Source: JAWKWH01 sp963669455 (GTDB taxonomy: Bacteria > Pseudomonadota > Alphaproteobacteria > Rhizobiales > Rhizobiaceae). Taken from it: a stretch of 64,000 nucleotides of DNA. The position numbers were made by a program, and so were the translations under genes. The DNA lies in NCBI GenBank assembly GCA_963669455.1, contig OY770026.1:1116001-1180000 (forward strand). The letters run 5' to 3'. The notes under the pieces are model-generated. The model had not been told where the DNA came from. It searched no databases and saw nothing but the letters and a program-made list of their open reading frames with translations. Of this stretch, positions 7,084 to 15,015 are shown one piece after another. Numbering within the stretch: the first letter of the stretch is position 1; every line of letters begins with the position of its first letter.

Positions 7084-8672
7084 AAAAATCAAACACGCAA
7101 TTGACCGCTCCAATACAAAGGGCACTCATTTACTGTCGAGTGTCCGATAAGAAGCAACGAACTGAAGGCAGTGGGCTTGATAGCCAGGAACACCGTTGTC
7201 GTGAATATGCAGAACGAAAGTCCTATTCGGTTGAAGCGGTTTTCCCTGATGATATTACGGGGGGCGGCGATTTTATGAAACGCCCGGGCATGGTGGCTTT
7301 GCTTGCCTATCTGGATGCGCGCCCAGATGAAAGATATGTGGTCATCTTCGATGACCTGAAACGCTACGCTCGCGATACGGAGTTCCACCTCAAACTCCGC
7401 CGCATTATGGCTGAGCGAAACGCGACGCGGGAATGCCTGAATTTCAATTTCGAAGACACCGAAGAAGGTAAGTTTTTTGAGACTATTGTTGCAGCTCAAA
7501 GCGAGTTAGAGCGGGCGCAAAATGCCCGTCAAACCCGCCAGAAGATGCGTGCCCGCGTTGATCAGGGTTACTACATCTTTGGCGAACCTCCGCTCGGATA
7601 CGTCTATGACAAAGAACAGGGCGGCGGAAAAATTTTAGTGCCATCCGAACCAAATGCAACAATCGTAAGGGAAGCATTCGAGGGGCTTGCTTCGGGCCGA
7701 TATCAAAACACAACAGAGATACAGCGGTTCTTTGCGTCAAAGCCTTCCACGATTACCCGAAAAAAGGGAAAGCCCCGTAATTGGCAATCGGTGAACGGTT
7801 TGCTTCGCTCCGAGATATATGCTGGATATTTCTCCGTTAAAGCTTGGGGCATCGAGTTCAAAAAGGGCAAGCACGAACCACTTGTCAGTTTGGAGACATG
7901 GCGCAAAGCGCAAGATCGGCTAGATGGCCGCGTGAACGCGCCCGCAAGAAAAGACTTCAATGAAGACTTTCCTCTTAGGGGTTTTGTGGAGTGTGCCTGC
8001 TGTAACTCTCCGATGACTGCTGCATGGTCCAAGGGTAGGAATTCCTATTACCCGTACTACTTTTGTCAGGAAAAGGGCTGCGAAGTTCGCGGCAAATCCA
8101 TCCGTAAGGAAAAGATTGAATCTGACTTTGAAGCGTTCTTAGGTGAAATGCAGCCATGCAAGTGCCTGTACAAACTGGCTTACGCCATGATGAAAGACCG
8201 TTGGGACGCGGTATTGAGCGGTTTGAACACTCAAGTTGAAAAATCGGTGCAGGCGATTTCTGATATTGAGAAAAAGACAGCAAAGCTTGTGTCGCTAATC
8301 ATGGACACGGATAGCTCTGCGCTGATCTCGGCCTATGAAGCGGAAGTCAAAAAACTGGAAAAGGAAAAACTCAGATTGACTGAAAATATGACTTCTGCGG
8401 TGCAACCGAGACATAGCTTTGAGCAAACTTATCGAACCGCCTGCAAATTCCTCGCAAACCCTTATAAATTATGGGTTTCCAGCGACCTTAAGCACAAGAG
8501 AATGGTGCTCAGACTGGCGTTTCGCGGTCGAGTTCCATACTGCCGAAAAGAGGGTTATCGAACCGCCCAAATCGCAGAGCCATTAAGGCTTTTGCGGCAT
8601 CTTTCTGACCGAAATGGTGGAATGGTGGGCGTGACTGGGATTGAACCAGTGACCCCTACGATGTCAACGTAG
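7080..8672 (+). CDS. Large serine recombinase (integrase) of the element
   Basis: 530 residues from ATG 7080 (ATGA overlap with the previous gene). Domains: an N-terminal resolvase catalytic domain with ALIYCRVSDKKQ, putative nucleophile Ser22, and ERAQNARQTRQKMRARVDQG at the end of the catalytic domain; a recombinase domain (GEPPLGYVYDKE); a zinc ribbon with CACCNSP and FCQEKGC; and a coiled-coil-like stretch (IEKKTAKLVS to EKEKLRLTENM). It would cut and rejoin DNA at attachment sites to insert or excise the element. The last ~16 codons (ending VTGIEPVTPTMST) are encoded by the antisense strand of tRNA-Val, which marks the element's right end. Expression is probably under LexA control. Confidence 0.92.
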   Translation: MKKSNTQLTAPIQRALIYCRVSDKKQRTEGSGLDSQEHRCREYAERKSYSVEAVFPDDITGGGDFMKRPGMVALLAYLDARPDERYVVIFDDLKRYARDTEFHLKLRRIMAERNATRECLNFNFEDTEEGKFFETIVAAQSELERAQNARQTRQKMRARVDQGYYIFGEPPLGYVYDKEQGGGKILVPSEPNATIVREAFEGLASGRYQNTTEIQRFFASKPSTITRKKGKPRNWQSVNGLLRSEIYAGYFSVKAWGIEFKKGKHEPLVSLETWRKAQDRLDGRVNAPARKDFNEDFPLRGFVECACCNSPMTAAWSKGRNSYYPYYFCQEKGCEVRGKSIRKEKIESDFEAFLGEMQPCKCLYKLAYAMMKDRWDAVLSGLNTQVEKSVQAISDIEKKTAKLVSLIMDTDSSALISAYEAEVKKLEKEKLRLTENMTSAVQPRHSFEQTYRTACKFLANPYKLWVSSDLKHKRMVLRLAFRGRVPYCRKEGYRTAQIAEPLRLLRHLSDRNGGMVGVTGIEPVTPTMST

Positions 8673-8697
8673 TGCTCTCCCGCTGAGCTACACGCCC
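8623..8697 (-). tRNA. tRNA-Val (GAC), integration site
   Basis: Read on the minus strand, GGGCGTG (8697-8691) pairs with CACGCCC (8633-8627), followed by discriminator A and an encoded CCA (8625-8623). The anticodon arm CTACG-TTGACAT-CGTAG gives anticodon GAC, valine. D-arm and T-arm (ACTGG-TTCAATC-CCAGT) are intact. The 3' half faces the mobile element and overlaps the recombinase's last codons, so the element must have restored the tRNA end on insertion. Confidence 0.97.
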
Positions 8698-8790
8698 ATT
8701 CGCGCCGCGCATAGACCATAGATTTGCCAGCGGTGCAATAGCCATACAGGTTGAAATGCGCCTTTTGACGGCCATAAACAGGCCGCAGTG

Positions 8791-9153
8791 TCACGCAGCC
8801 TGCAACATCTTTTCGACTTCGTTGACGAGATCGCGCAGATGAAACGGCTTCGACAGGATTTTGGCATCCTTCGGCGCCTTGGAATCCGGATTTAACGCGA
8901 CGGCGGCAAAGCCGGTAATGAACATGACCTTCAAATCCGGGTCAATTTCGGTGGCGCGCCTGGCAAGCTCAATTCCGTCCATCTCGGGCATGACGATGTC
9001 TGTCAGCAACAGCGTGAACGGCTCCTCACGCAGCCGCTCGTAGGCACTGGCGCCATTGTCGAAATCGGTCACTTCATAGCCAGCTCGTTCCAGGGCCTTC
9101 ACCAAGAAACGGCGCATGTCTTCGTCATCTTCGGCGAGCAGAATTCTCGTCAC
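8791..9153 (-). CDS. cpdR: CpdR-type cell-cycle response regulator
   Basis: 120 residues, a stand-alone receiver domain: acidic pocket E8-D9-D10, phosphoacceptor D52 in LLTDIVMP, and conserved Lys in ILSKPFH. CpdR, when unphosphorylated, recruits ClpXP to the cell pole to degrade cell-cycle proteins; phosphorylation through the CckA-ChpT relay switches it off. The C-terminus MLQAA keeps the Ala-Ala end that matters for CpdR turnover in Caulobacter. The start is GTG at 9153 with AGGA just upstream. It is divergent from the N-formylglutamate amidohydrolase gene, an order that I recall from Sinorhizobium cpdR. An inverted repeat lies in its leader. Confidence 0.93.
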   Translation of the reverse strand: MTRILLAEDDEDMRRFLVKALERAGYEVTDFDNGASAYERLREEPFTLLLTDIVMPEMDGIELARRATEIDPDLKVMFITGFAAVALNPDSKAPKDAKILSKPFHLRDLVNEVEKMLQAA

Positions 9154-9184
9154 GGATTCCTGTCCTCAACGTCACTCGTATTAC

Positions 9185-9205
9185 TTAAGGCAGCCAAAGC
9201 CTTAA
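9185..9205. promoter_or_regulatory. Inverted repeat in the cpdR upstream region
   Basis: TTAAGGC (9185-9191), 7-base spacer, GCCTTAA (9199-9205): a perfect inverted repeat 32 bases upstream of cpdR. It could be an operator or a leader hairpin. It is not a CtrA box, which needs TTAA half-sites 7 bases apart; here they are 13 apart. Confidence 0.35.
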
Positions 9206-9362
9206 ACCAATATGCCACTATGGGTGCAGGTTGGTAAATATCAGGTGAATGGTCACATTTTTGGCCCGGAATTGACCCGCAAACAGTTTCGCTACGATTT
9301 TGGTTCTGAATTAACGGGGGGTATTATGGACATGCCCGGATAGTGGTGGCACTCTGGGACAG

Positions 9363-10295
9363 ATGCGGATGGCAACGAACAGCTTCGGGAAATGGGTATC
9401 TGTCATGAATGATCCGGGTGATTTTGCCGACACGCCCCCGTTTCACGCCAATATGCCCGCAAGCCAAACCAACCCATTCGTATTCAACTCACCTCATAGC
9501 GGACGCTGCTATCCGGAGCGGTTTTTGAAGCAATCCCGGTTGAACAGACAGACGATCAGGCGGTCTGAAGATGCCTATGTGGATGAACTCTTCGCCGGTG
9601 TTATGGCTCTCGGATCGCCACTACTGACCGCGAATTTCCCCCGTGCCTGGCTCGATGTGAACCGGGAGCCGTGGGAACTCGATCCGCGAATGTTCAATGA
9701 AACATTGCCGTCTTTTGCCAATACGCACTCTGCGCGGGTGGCTGGCGGACTTGGAACCGTGCCAAGGCTCGTGGGCGAGGGGCTTGAAATTTACCGGTCG
9801 AAATTGCCGTTATCAGAAGCGCTTCGGCGCATCGAACTAGCCTATAAGCCCTACCATGTCTGCCTGCAAAAACTACTGGCCCGGACGCATGGGCGTTTCG
9901 GCTGCGCCGTGCTGGTTGATTGCCATTCCATGCCGGCGAATATCCGGGTTCTGGATGAGGGCAGCCGCCCCGATTTCATCATCGGTGACCGTTTTGGAAC
10001 CTCCGCCTCCCAGATCTTGAGCGAAGAGGCGATCAAACTGCTTCGCGCGATGGGCTATACCGTGGCGCACAATAAACCCTATGCCGGCGGCTTCATAACC
10101 GAGCATTATGGCCGGCCCGACCGGGGTTTGCATGCGATACAGATCGAGGTCAATCGCGGCCTCTACATGCATGAGGTCACTTACGAGAAAACGACTGGCT
10201 TTTCGGCTTTGCGGGATGATATTTCCAGCTTTTATACTTCGCTCATACGGCTATCAGGCTCCGATTTGACAGATGTGCCGCTGGCGGCGGAATGA
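9363..10295 (+). CDS. N-formylglutamate amidohydrolase family protein
   Basis: 310 residues (a later in-frame ATG at 9408 is also possible). N-formylglutamate amidohydrolase removes formate from N-formyl-L-glutamate at the end of one histidine-degradation route; family members may act on other N-formyl or N-acyl substrates. Family motifs: FVFNSPHSGRCYP near residue 40, SEDAYVDELF, DVNREPWELDPRMF near 100, VDCHSMP, IIGDRFG, and HYGRPDRGLHAIQIEVNRGL. It is cytoplasmic. No hut genes are nearby, so assignment as HutG is not justified. It is divergent from cpdR and followed 62 bases on by hisN on the same strand. Confidence 0.88.
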   Translation: MRMATNSFGKWVSVMNDPGDFADTPPFHANMPASQTNPFVFNSPHSGRCYPERFLKQSRLNRQTIRRSEDAYVDELFAGVMALGSPLLTANFPRAWLDVNREPWELDPRMFNETLPSFANTHSARVAGGLGTVPRLVGEGLEIYRSKLPLSEALRRIELAYKPYHVCLQKLLARTHGRFGCAVLVDCHSMPANIRVLDEGSRPDFIIGDRFGTSASQILSEEAIKLLRAMGYTVAHNKPYAGGFITEHYGRPDRGLHAIQIEVNRGLYMHEVTYEKTTGFSALRDDISSFYTSLIRLSGSDLTDVPLAAE

Positions 10296-10357
10296 TTATC
10301 ACATTGTCCGCGAAGCCTCTCCGGCTGCGACCCAAGTGATTTTGAGACAGGACCATT

Positions 10358-11134
10358 ATGGTGACGGACTTCAACTTTCTGCGAAAACTGGGCCGTTGTG
10401 CAGGCGAGCAGACGTTGCCCCGGTTTAGAGCCAATGGCAGCATTATCAACAAGCAGAGCGAGGGGTTTGATCCGGTAACGGAAGCAGACCGCGAGGCCGA
10501 AAAAGCGATTAGGGCGCTGATCAACGAGGTCTATCCCGATCACGGCATTTTGGGGGAGGAATTTGGCTCTGAAAACATTGACGCGCGCTATGTCTGGGTG
10601 ATCGATCCCATCGATGGAACCCGCGCCTTCATCTCCGGCTTGCCGGTGTGGGGTACATTGGCCGGACTGACCGAAGACGGCGTGGCGATTGCCGGAATGA
10701 TGGCGCAGCCCTTTACCAATGAGCTATTCATGTCTGCCGGCGGCGCCGGCGTTTATGAGGGTACCGGCGGCAATCGCGCCTTGAAAACGAGTTCTGTCAG
10801 ATCGCTGCAGGATGCGATCATGTTCACCACTTGTCCAGGGCTATACCACGGCGCGGAAAAGACCCCCTTTGAGCGGCTTCAGTCATCGGTAAAACTGGCC
10901 CGCTATGGCTGCGACTGTTATGCGTTCGCGTTGCTTGCCGCCGGCCATGTGGATGTGGTCGTGGAGCCGGGTATTTTGCAGCCCTATGACATTGTCGGGC
11001 TGATTCCGCTGATCGAGGCCGCCGGCGGAGTTGTCACGCGTTGGGATGGGGAGCGGGCGGAAGGTGGCGGCAATGTCATCGCTGCGGCAACGCCTGAATT
11101 GCATGAGGCGGCGCAGGAGATGCTGAGATTCTAG
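10358..11134 (+). CDS. hisN: Histidinol-phosphatase, inositol-monophosphatase family
   Basis: 258 residues; ATG 10358 with ACAGGA upstream. Metal-dependent phosphatase of the IMPase fold, which in alphaproteobacteria serves as HisN, converting L-histidinol phosphate to L-histidinol. Motifs: DPVTEADREAEKAIR, GEEFG with the metal-binding Glu, WVIDPIDGTRAFISG (metal-binding DPIDGT), and PYDIVGLIPLIEAAGG near the C-terminus, where the family usually has WD in place of YD. An inositol-phosphatase activity cannot be excluded from sequence. The stop TAG is formed at the edge of the repeat element that separates it from the convergent DUF882 gene. Confidence 0.87.
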   Translation: MVTDFNFLRKLGRCAGEQTLPRFRANGSIINKQSEGFDPVTEADREAEKAIRALINEVYPDHGILGEEFGSENIDARYVWVIDPIDGTRAFISGLPVWGTLAGLTEDGVAIAGMMAQPFTNELFMSAGGAGVYEGTGGNRALKTSSVRSLQDAIMFTTCPGLYHGAEKTPFERLQSSVKLARYGCDCYAFALLAAGHVDVVVEPGILQPYDIVGLIPLIEAAGGVVTRWDGERAEGGGNVIAAATPELHEAAQEMLRF

Positions 11135-11271
11135 AGCAGTTTGAACCGCACCATTTAAGCCGGACCTAGGGCGTTTTGCGGTTCCTTTGAACTACGACAA
11201 CGCCAGTATCGGCTTGGAACCATTGAAGCATTTTTCGCTTCTATGACTCCGTTTGAGCGAAAAATGCTCTA
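11133..11271. repeat. Intergenic palindromic repeat, copy 1 (longest)
   Basis: A two-part element between convergent genes. The right part is GCATTTTTCGCT (11228-11239), 16-base loop, AGCGAAAAATGC (11256-11267), a perfect 12-bp hairpin. The left part contains GGCGTTTTGCGG...CGACAACGCC, a second imperfect hairpin. Both ends carry AGAGC/GCTCT, and the stop codons of both flanking genes (TAG) sit at these edges. Related copies are at 14.9, 45.4, 53.4 and 62.4 kb. Confidence 0.75.
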
Positions 11272-13092
11272 GTTGAAGCGGGCGACCGAAAGGAACTGGA
11301 CCGCCTTTCCGGTGAAGCGATAGGGATTTTTTATTCGTGTAGTGCGGCTGAATCCGGCGGTATATACTTCGCGCGGCGAACGCCCGACTAGGTCAAAAAC
11401 AAAAGATGGCGCTCGGGAATAACCACGGGCTCTTGCAATGTGGGTCTTGGTGAATGCCCTGCGCGACAGACTTTTTGGAAGCGGGACGATTATGACCCGG
11501 GGCTCAAGCGGTTGATCGGCAGCAACCGGTTTGTTCGCCTTTTCTGTCGTGCGGATGTCGGTTGCGACCAAAGCGGCCGGATCCGACAAGTCTATGGCAG
11601 CGAGAAGGACGTCCCGTGTTGACGATCCCGTTGTCTGAGACGCGTGGATACCCTCATTCGCTGTAATCCGATCACCACGGCTGGAATTACCGGCAAGTGT
11701 GGATTCGCGCAGAACCGGAATACCAAACCGTGCCGGGCCAATACCTATGGCGGGTCCGGCTTCGGGAAGTGCGGCGACCACCACCGGTTCAATTTTATTG
11801 GCCGGGCGGGTTTCCGGCAATGGAACGGCGGTGACGCGGTCACCCTTGCCGGACGGCCTTGGTGACGGCGTGGTATTTAGCAAGGCCAGCGCATCCTTCA
11901 GGCCGGCTTTGCCACTGGCTGTGGCGCTGGGTACAACCAGCTCGCTGGCTGCGGCCAGGCGGGTATCCAGGTCAGCTTCCGATGGAACTTTTGGACGTGG
12001 CGTCGGATGGGGAACCGCCAGGGCCAAAACGGTTTCCGGTTCGCCAAGCTCTACCGCTTCAGGTTTTTCAAGCTCCGCGGGTTCAGGCACGCTGAGCTCT
12101 ACGGGTTCAGGCGCTATTTCGCCAATCCCGGCTTTTGGCCGCAGTGCGGCGAGCGGAAGGGGAACATCGCGTGCCGGCAATGCCGCGATAATCATCTCGG
12201 GCGTCTGTGGTTCATCCCTTACATCCACCGGTGCGGGAATGGTCTTCACAGTCTTTGGCGTCGTGGCCGCGCGAACGTTGTCTTCCTGTTCATCCTGGCC
12301 GCCATTGAAAAATGCGGCAAGCAGTCCGCCACCCTTCTTGTCAGGCTTTTTTGTTGGTTTGGGAGGGGCAGCGCTTGCCACAACGACAGGACCGCCGGAT
12401 TTCTTGCGCTTATTGTATTTTGCCAGTGCCTGTTTATAGCCGGGCAGCGGCTTGCCATCGGTCGGGACGTGCAACGTCCTGCCATTGGGAAACATCGCGA
12501 CCAGCTCGCGGCGGCTCATGCGCGGCCAGTGCCGCACTTTGCCGACATCGAGATGCACAAATGAACCGGAACGCGGGTAGTATCCAACGCCGCCCACATG
12601 CATCTGAAGGCCGATCTTGCGCAATTTCGATAGCTTTACGTCGGGCAGGTAAAAGTCTATCGCCTTTCCCACCGTATGCTGGCTTTTGCGGGCAACGCCG
12701 CGGCCGCGCTTGCGCAGCATCGCATTCGTTGCCGGTGAACGATATGCGGAGATGACGTGAATATGCTTTCGCGAACCGGATTTGCGATAGACCTCCCAGA
12801 TCAAATCCAAAAGGCGCGGGTCCATCTTGGTTGGCTCATTTCGCCGCCAGTCCCGCAAAAACCGGTTGATCTTGGTCAGGCCGCCCTTCAGATAGCGGCC
12901 ATTCTTCTTGTAGGTGATTTCAGCCTTTTCGCGCGTGTGAACGAAATAGAGCTTGAGCGTGCGCGTTTCGGCGTTTGCCGCCGAGGCAAGCGCCAATGCG
13001 GCAAATAGCGCAATAAGGCTAGCTGCCAGACAACGCCGTCCCGCAGACATGATTGTCTGCCAATCGCTCAAATTTCGTCCCCGTTTTGTCAA
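11269..13092 (-). CDS. Exported DUF882 (M15-like) peptidoglycan peptidase with long linker
   Basis: 607 residues. A signal peptide is visible at about residues 18-41 (ASLIALFAALALASAANA). The DUF882 domain (about 45-225) has the zinc-site elements of M15-type D,D-carboxypeptidases: SAYRSPATNAMLR, SQHTVGKAIDFYLPDV and SGSFVHLDVG. By family this is a periplasmic enzyme acting on peptidoglycan peptides, as EPEN-type endopeptidase MepK/YcbK does. The next ~300 residues are a Pro/Ala/Glu-rich, low-complexity linker with repeats such as EPVELSVPEPAELEKPEAVE, and the tail is basic. Such long tails are common in rhizobial DUF882 proteins. Start could also be internal (ATG near MSAGRR). Convergent with hisN. 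Confidence 0.85.
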   Translation of the reverse strand: MTKRGRNLSDWQTIMSAGRRCLAASLIALFAALALASAANAETRTLKLYFVHTREKAEITYKKNGRYLKGGLTKINRFLRDWRRNEPTKMDPRLLDLIWEVYRKSGSRKHIHVISAYRSPATNAMLRKRGRGVARKSQHTVGKAIDFYLPDVKLSKLRKIGLQMHVGGVGYYPRSGSFVHLDVGKVRHWPRMSRRELVAMFPNGRTLHVPTDGKPLPGYKQALAKYNKRKKSGGPVVVASAAPPKPTKKPDKKGGGLLAAFFNGGQDEQEDNVRAATTPKTVKTIPAPVDVRDEPQTPEMIIAALPARDVPLPLAALRPKAGIGEIAPEPVELSVPEPAELEKPEAVELGEPETVLALAVPHPTPRPKVPSEADLDTRLAAASELVVPSATASGKAGLKDALALLNTTPSPRPSGKGDRVTAVPLPETRPANKIEPVVVAALPEAGPAIGIGPARFGIPVLRESTLAGNSSRGDRITANEGIHASQTTGSSTRDVLLAAIDLSDPAALVATDIRTTEKANKPVAADQPLEPRVIIVPLPKSLSRRAFTKTHIARARGYSRAPSFVFDLVGRSPREVYTAGFSRTTRIKNPYRFTGKAVQFLSVARFN

Positions 13093-13513
13093 ACTGAAAG
13101 CCTTACCGGCAGTCCCTTGATCCCAACCAGATCGTTGTCCCGAATTTACCAGTTACGCAACAGACTATCGATCCTAATAGTTAATCGCGACTTATTGAAG
13201 AGTAAATACGGTGGAAGCGTGGCAGTGTTTTGGAATTGGCGCGGACACGGCAATCATGGTTAACACGATCTAAACATTCGAATTCCTTGAAACGTCTCCG
13301 TTTTCGGGGGGCGCGACGCGCGCCCAGCACCTGACATAGGCGCCCAATCTATCAAATCGAGCCCGGCTGGAACACTTGATTTGGTTTGGCGGCGGCCCGT
13401 TTTCCAGCCGAAATATTTGTAATCGACTGCCAGAAATCTTACATGTTGTAAGGTTATTTGATTCCACCCTGTTTCCTGATGGGAGTGATATTTTGCATTT
13501 TGAGGAGCTGCTT
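13093..13513. other. Intergenic region, 421 bases
   Basis: This region separates the divergent DUF882 and SPFH genes and must hold both promoters. I see no open frame with coding character, no tRNA and no strong terminator. A frame extending the SPFH gene upstream exists but lacks a ribosome binding site. Confidence 0.5.
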
Positions 13514-14464
13514 ATGGATATTTCGGGTTTTGATATTGCTGTCGTCGTACTGGTCCTGCTCGTTTTTTTGCTGCTCCTCACTGGCATCAGGACGGTTGCG
13601 CAAGGTTACAACTACACTGTCGAGCGTTTTGGCCGATATACAAGAACGCTCGGTCCCGGCTTGAACATTATCATCCCGTTTATTGACCGCGTTGGCCGCA
13701 AGATGAACATGATGGAGCAGGTGCTTGACGTACCCACCCAGGAAGTCATCACCAAGGACAATGCCACCGTCGCCGTCGATGGTGTCGCCTTTTACCAGGT
13801 TCTCAATGCCTCACAGGCCGCCTATCAGGTCTCTGGCCTGGAAAATGCCATCCTCAACCTGACGATGACCAATATCCGTACGGTGATGGGATCGATGGAC
13901 CTTGATGAATTATTGTCAAATCGCGATGCGATCAACGAACGTTTGCTGACGGTGGTCGATGAAGCGGCCAATCCGTGGGGAATCAAAATGACCCGCGTTG
14001 AAATTAAGGACATCAACCCACCGAAGGATCTGGTCGATTCAATGGCCAGGCAGATGAAGGCCGAACGCGAGAAGCGCGCTGAAATCCTTGAAGCGGAAGG
14101 CCTGAAACGCGCGCAGGTACTGGAAGCGGAAGGCAGAAAAGAAGCTGCTTATCTGGATGCGGAAGCGCGTGAGCGTCTTGCCGAAGCCGAGGCCAAGGCA
14201 ACGCAAATGGTCTCTGACGCCATCGCCAATGGTGATGTTCAGGCGGTCAATTACTTTGTCGCGCAGAAATATACCGAAGCACTGGCAACCATCGGCAGTG
14301 CGCCCAACCAGAAAGTCGTTTTGATGCCGATGGAGGCATCTGCGCTGATCGGTTCCCTCGGTGGTATCGGTGCGATTGCCAAGGAGGTTTTTGGCAAGGA
14401 TGACAATGGCAAGACGGCCTCCTCATCGCGGCGCACGCCAAGCATCAGCACAGAACAATCGTAA
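13514..14464 (+). CDS. SPFH/stomatin-family membrane protein (QmcA-like)
   Basis: 316 residues from ATG 13514, chosen for GAGGAG at 13502-13507. One N-terminal transmembrane helix (about 8-26), then the SPFH/band-7 domain (VAQGYNYTVERFGRYTRTL, GLNIIIPFIDRVGRKMNMME), an Ala/Glu-rich coiled coil (AEREKRAEILEAEGLKRAQV), and a C-terminal oligomerisation region. Proteins of this class form large ring assemblies in the inner membrane and are linked to membrane microdomains and FtsH-type protease control. The following NfeD gene 9 bases downstream is its standard partner. Confidence 0.92.
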   Translation: MDISGFDIAVVVLVLLVFLLLLTGIRTVAQGYNYTVERFGRYTRTLGPGLNIIIPFIDRVGRKMNMMEQVLDVPTQEVITKDNATVAVDGVAFYQVLNASQAAYQVSGLENAILNLTMTNIRTVMGSMDLDELLSNRDAINERLLTVVDEAANPWGIKMTRVEIKDINPPKDLVDSMARQMKAEREKRAEILEAEGLKRAQVLEAEGRKEAAYLDAEARERLAEAEAKATQMVSDAIANGDVQAVNYFVAQKYTEALATIGSAPNQKVVLMPMEASALIGSLGGIGAIAKEVFGKDDNGKTASSSRRTPSISTEQS

Positions 14465-14473
14465 GGGGCTGTT

Positions 14474-14929
14474 ATGATTGAACGCATTCTCCTAGAGTTG
14501 GGTCCTTGGAGCTGGATGGTTCTTGGTCTGGTTTTACTGGGTGCCGAAATACTGATCCCAGGGTTCTTTCTTATCTGGATCGGCGTCGCTGCGCTCATTA
14601 CCGGCGCATTGTCGCTGGCCTTGTGGGAAGCGGCATTCTGGGGCTGGCAGCTACAGGTTCTCGTATTTCTTGGCCTGGCGATTGCGTCGGTATTTATCGG
14701 GCGCGCACTGATGAAACGTGGTGCAGTCTCCGATGAGCCGCTTCTCAATCAGCGTGATGCGCAACTGGTCGGCAAGACGGCGACCCTGCAAGAAGCGATC
14801 GTAGATGGGCGGGGCCGTGTCAAAATAGGTGACACGACATGGAGCGTTGCCGGCCCCGATCTCGATGCCGGTACGCAGGTGCGTGTTACCGGCTCATCGC
14901 AGATGCGGCTGACGGTCGAAGCGGTTTAG
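14474..14929 (+). CDS. NfeD-family membrane protein, SPFH partner
   Basis: 151 residues: three hydrophobic segments (about 13-33, 35-52, 57-73) followed by an OB-fold C-terminal domain (about 85-150; VGKTATLQEAIVDGRGRVKI and GDTTWSVAGPDLDAGTQVRV). This is the short NfeD1b type that works with a neighbouring SPFH protein. The operon with the upstream gene has 9 bases between them and a clear ribosome binding site (AAGGGG). The short type lacks the ClpP-like protease domain of long NfeD proteins. Confidence 0.9.
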   Translation: MIERILLELGPWSWMVLGLVLLGAEILIPGFFLIWIGVAALITGALSLALWEAAFWGWQLQVLVFLGLAIASVFIGRALMKRGAVSDEPLLNQRDAQLVGKTATLQEAIVDGRGRVKIGDTTWSVAGPDLDAGTQVRVTGSSQMRLTVEAV

Positions 14930-14943
14930 GGAAATTCAGCTTC

Positions 14944-15015
14944 AAGGGCATTTTTCGCGCAAACAGAATCACAGAAGCGAAAAATGCTTCAATAGTTGCG
15001 AACAAGACCTGTTCT
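14944..15015. repeat. Intergenic palindromic repeat, copy 2
   Basis: GCATTTTTCGC (14949-), loop, then GCGAAAAATGCTTCAAT in opposite orientation to copy 1. It lies between the convergent nfeD-like and kdsD genes. Only the first hairpin and a short degenerate remainder are kept. Confidence 0.65.

Noticed and set aside
9185..9205. CtrA box before cpdR
   Set aside because: The TTAA half-sites are 13 bases apart and inverted, not 7 apart in direct order.
11699..12439. 246-codon frame antisense to the DUF882 linker
   Set aside because: A low-complexity linker on the opposite strand explains the open frame (Ser/Gly/Ala-rich product).
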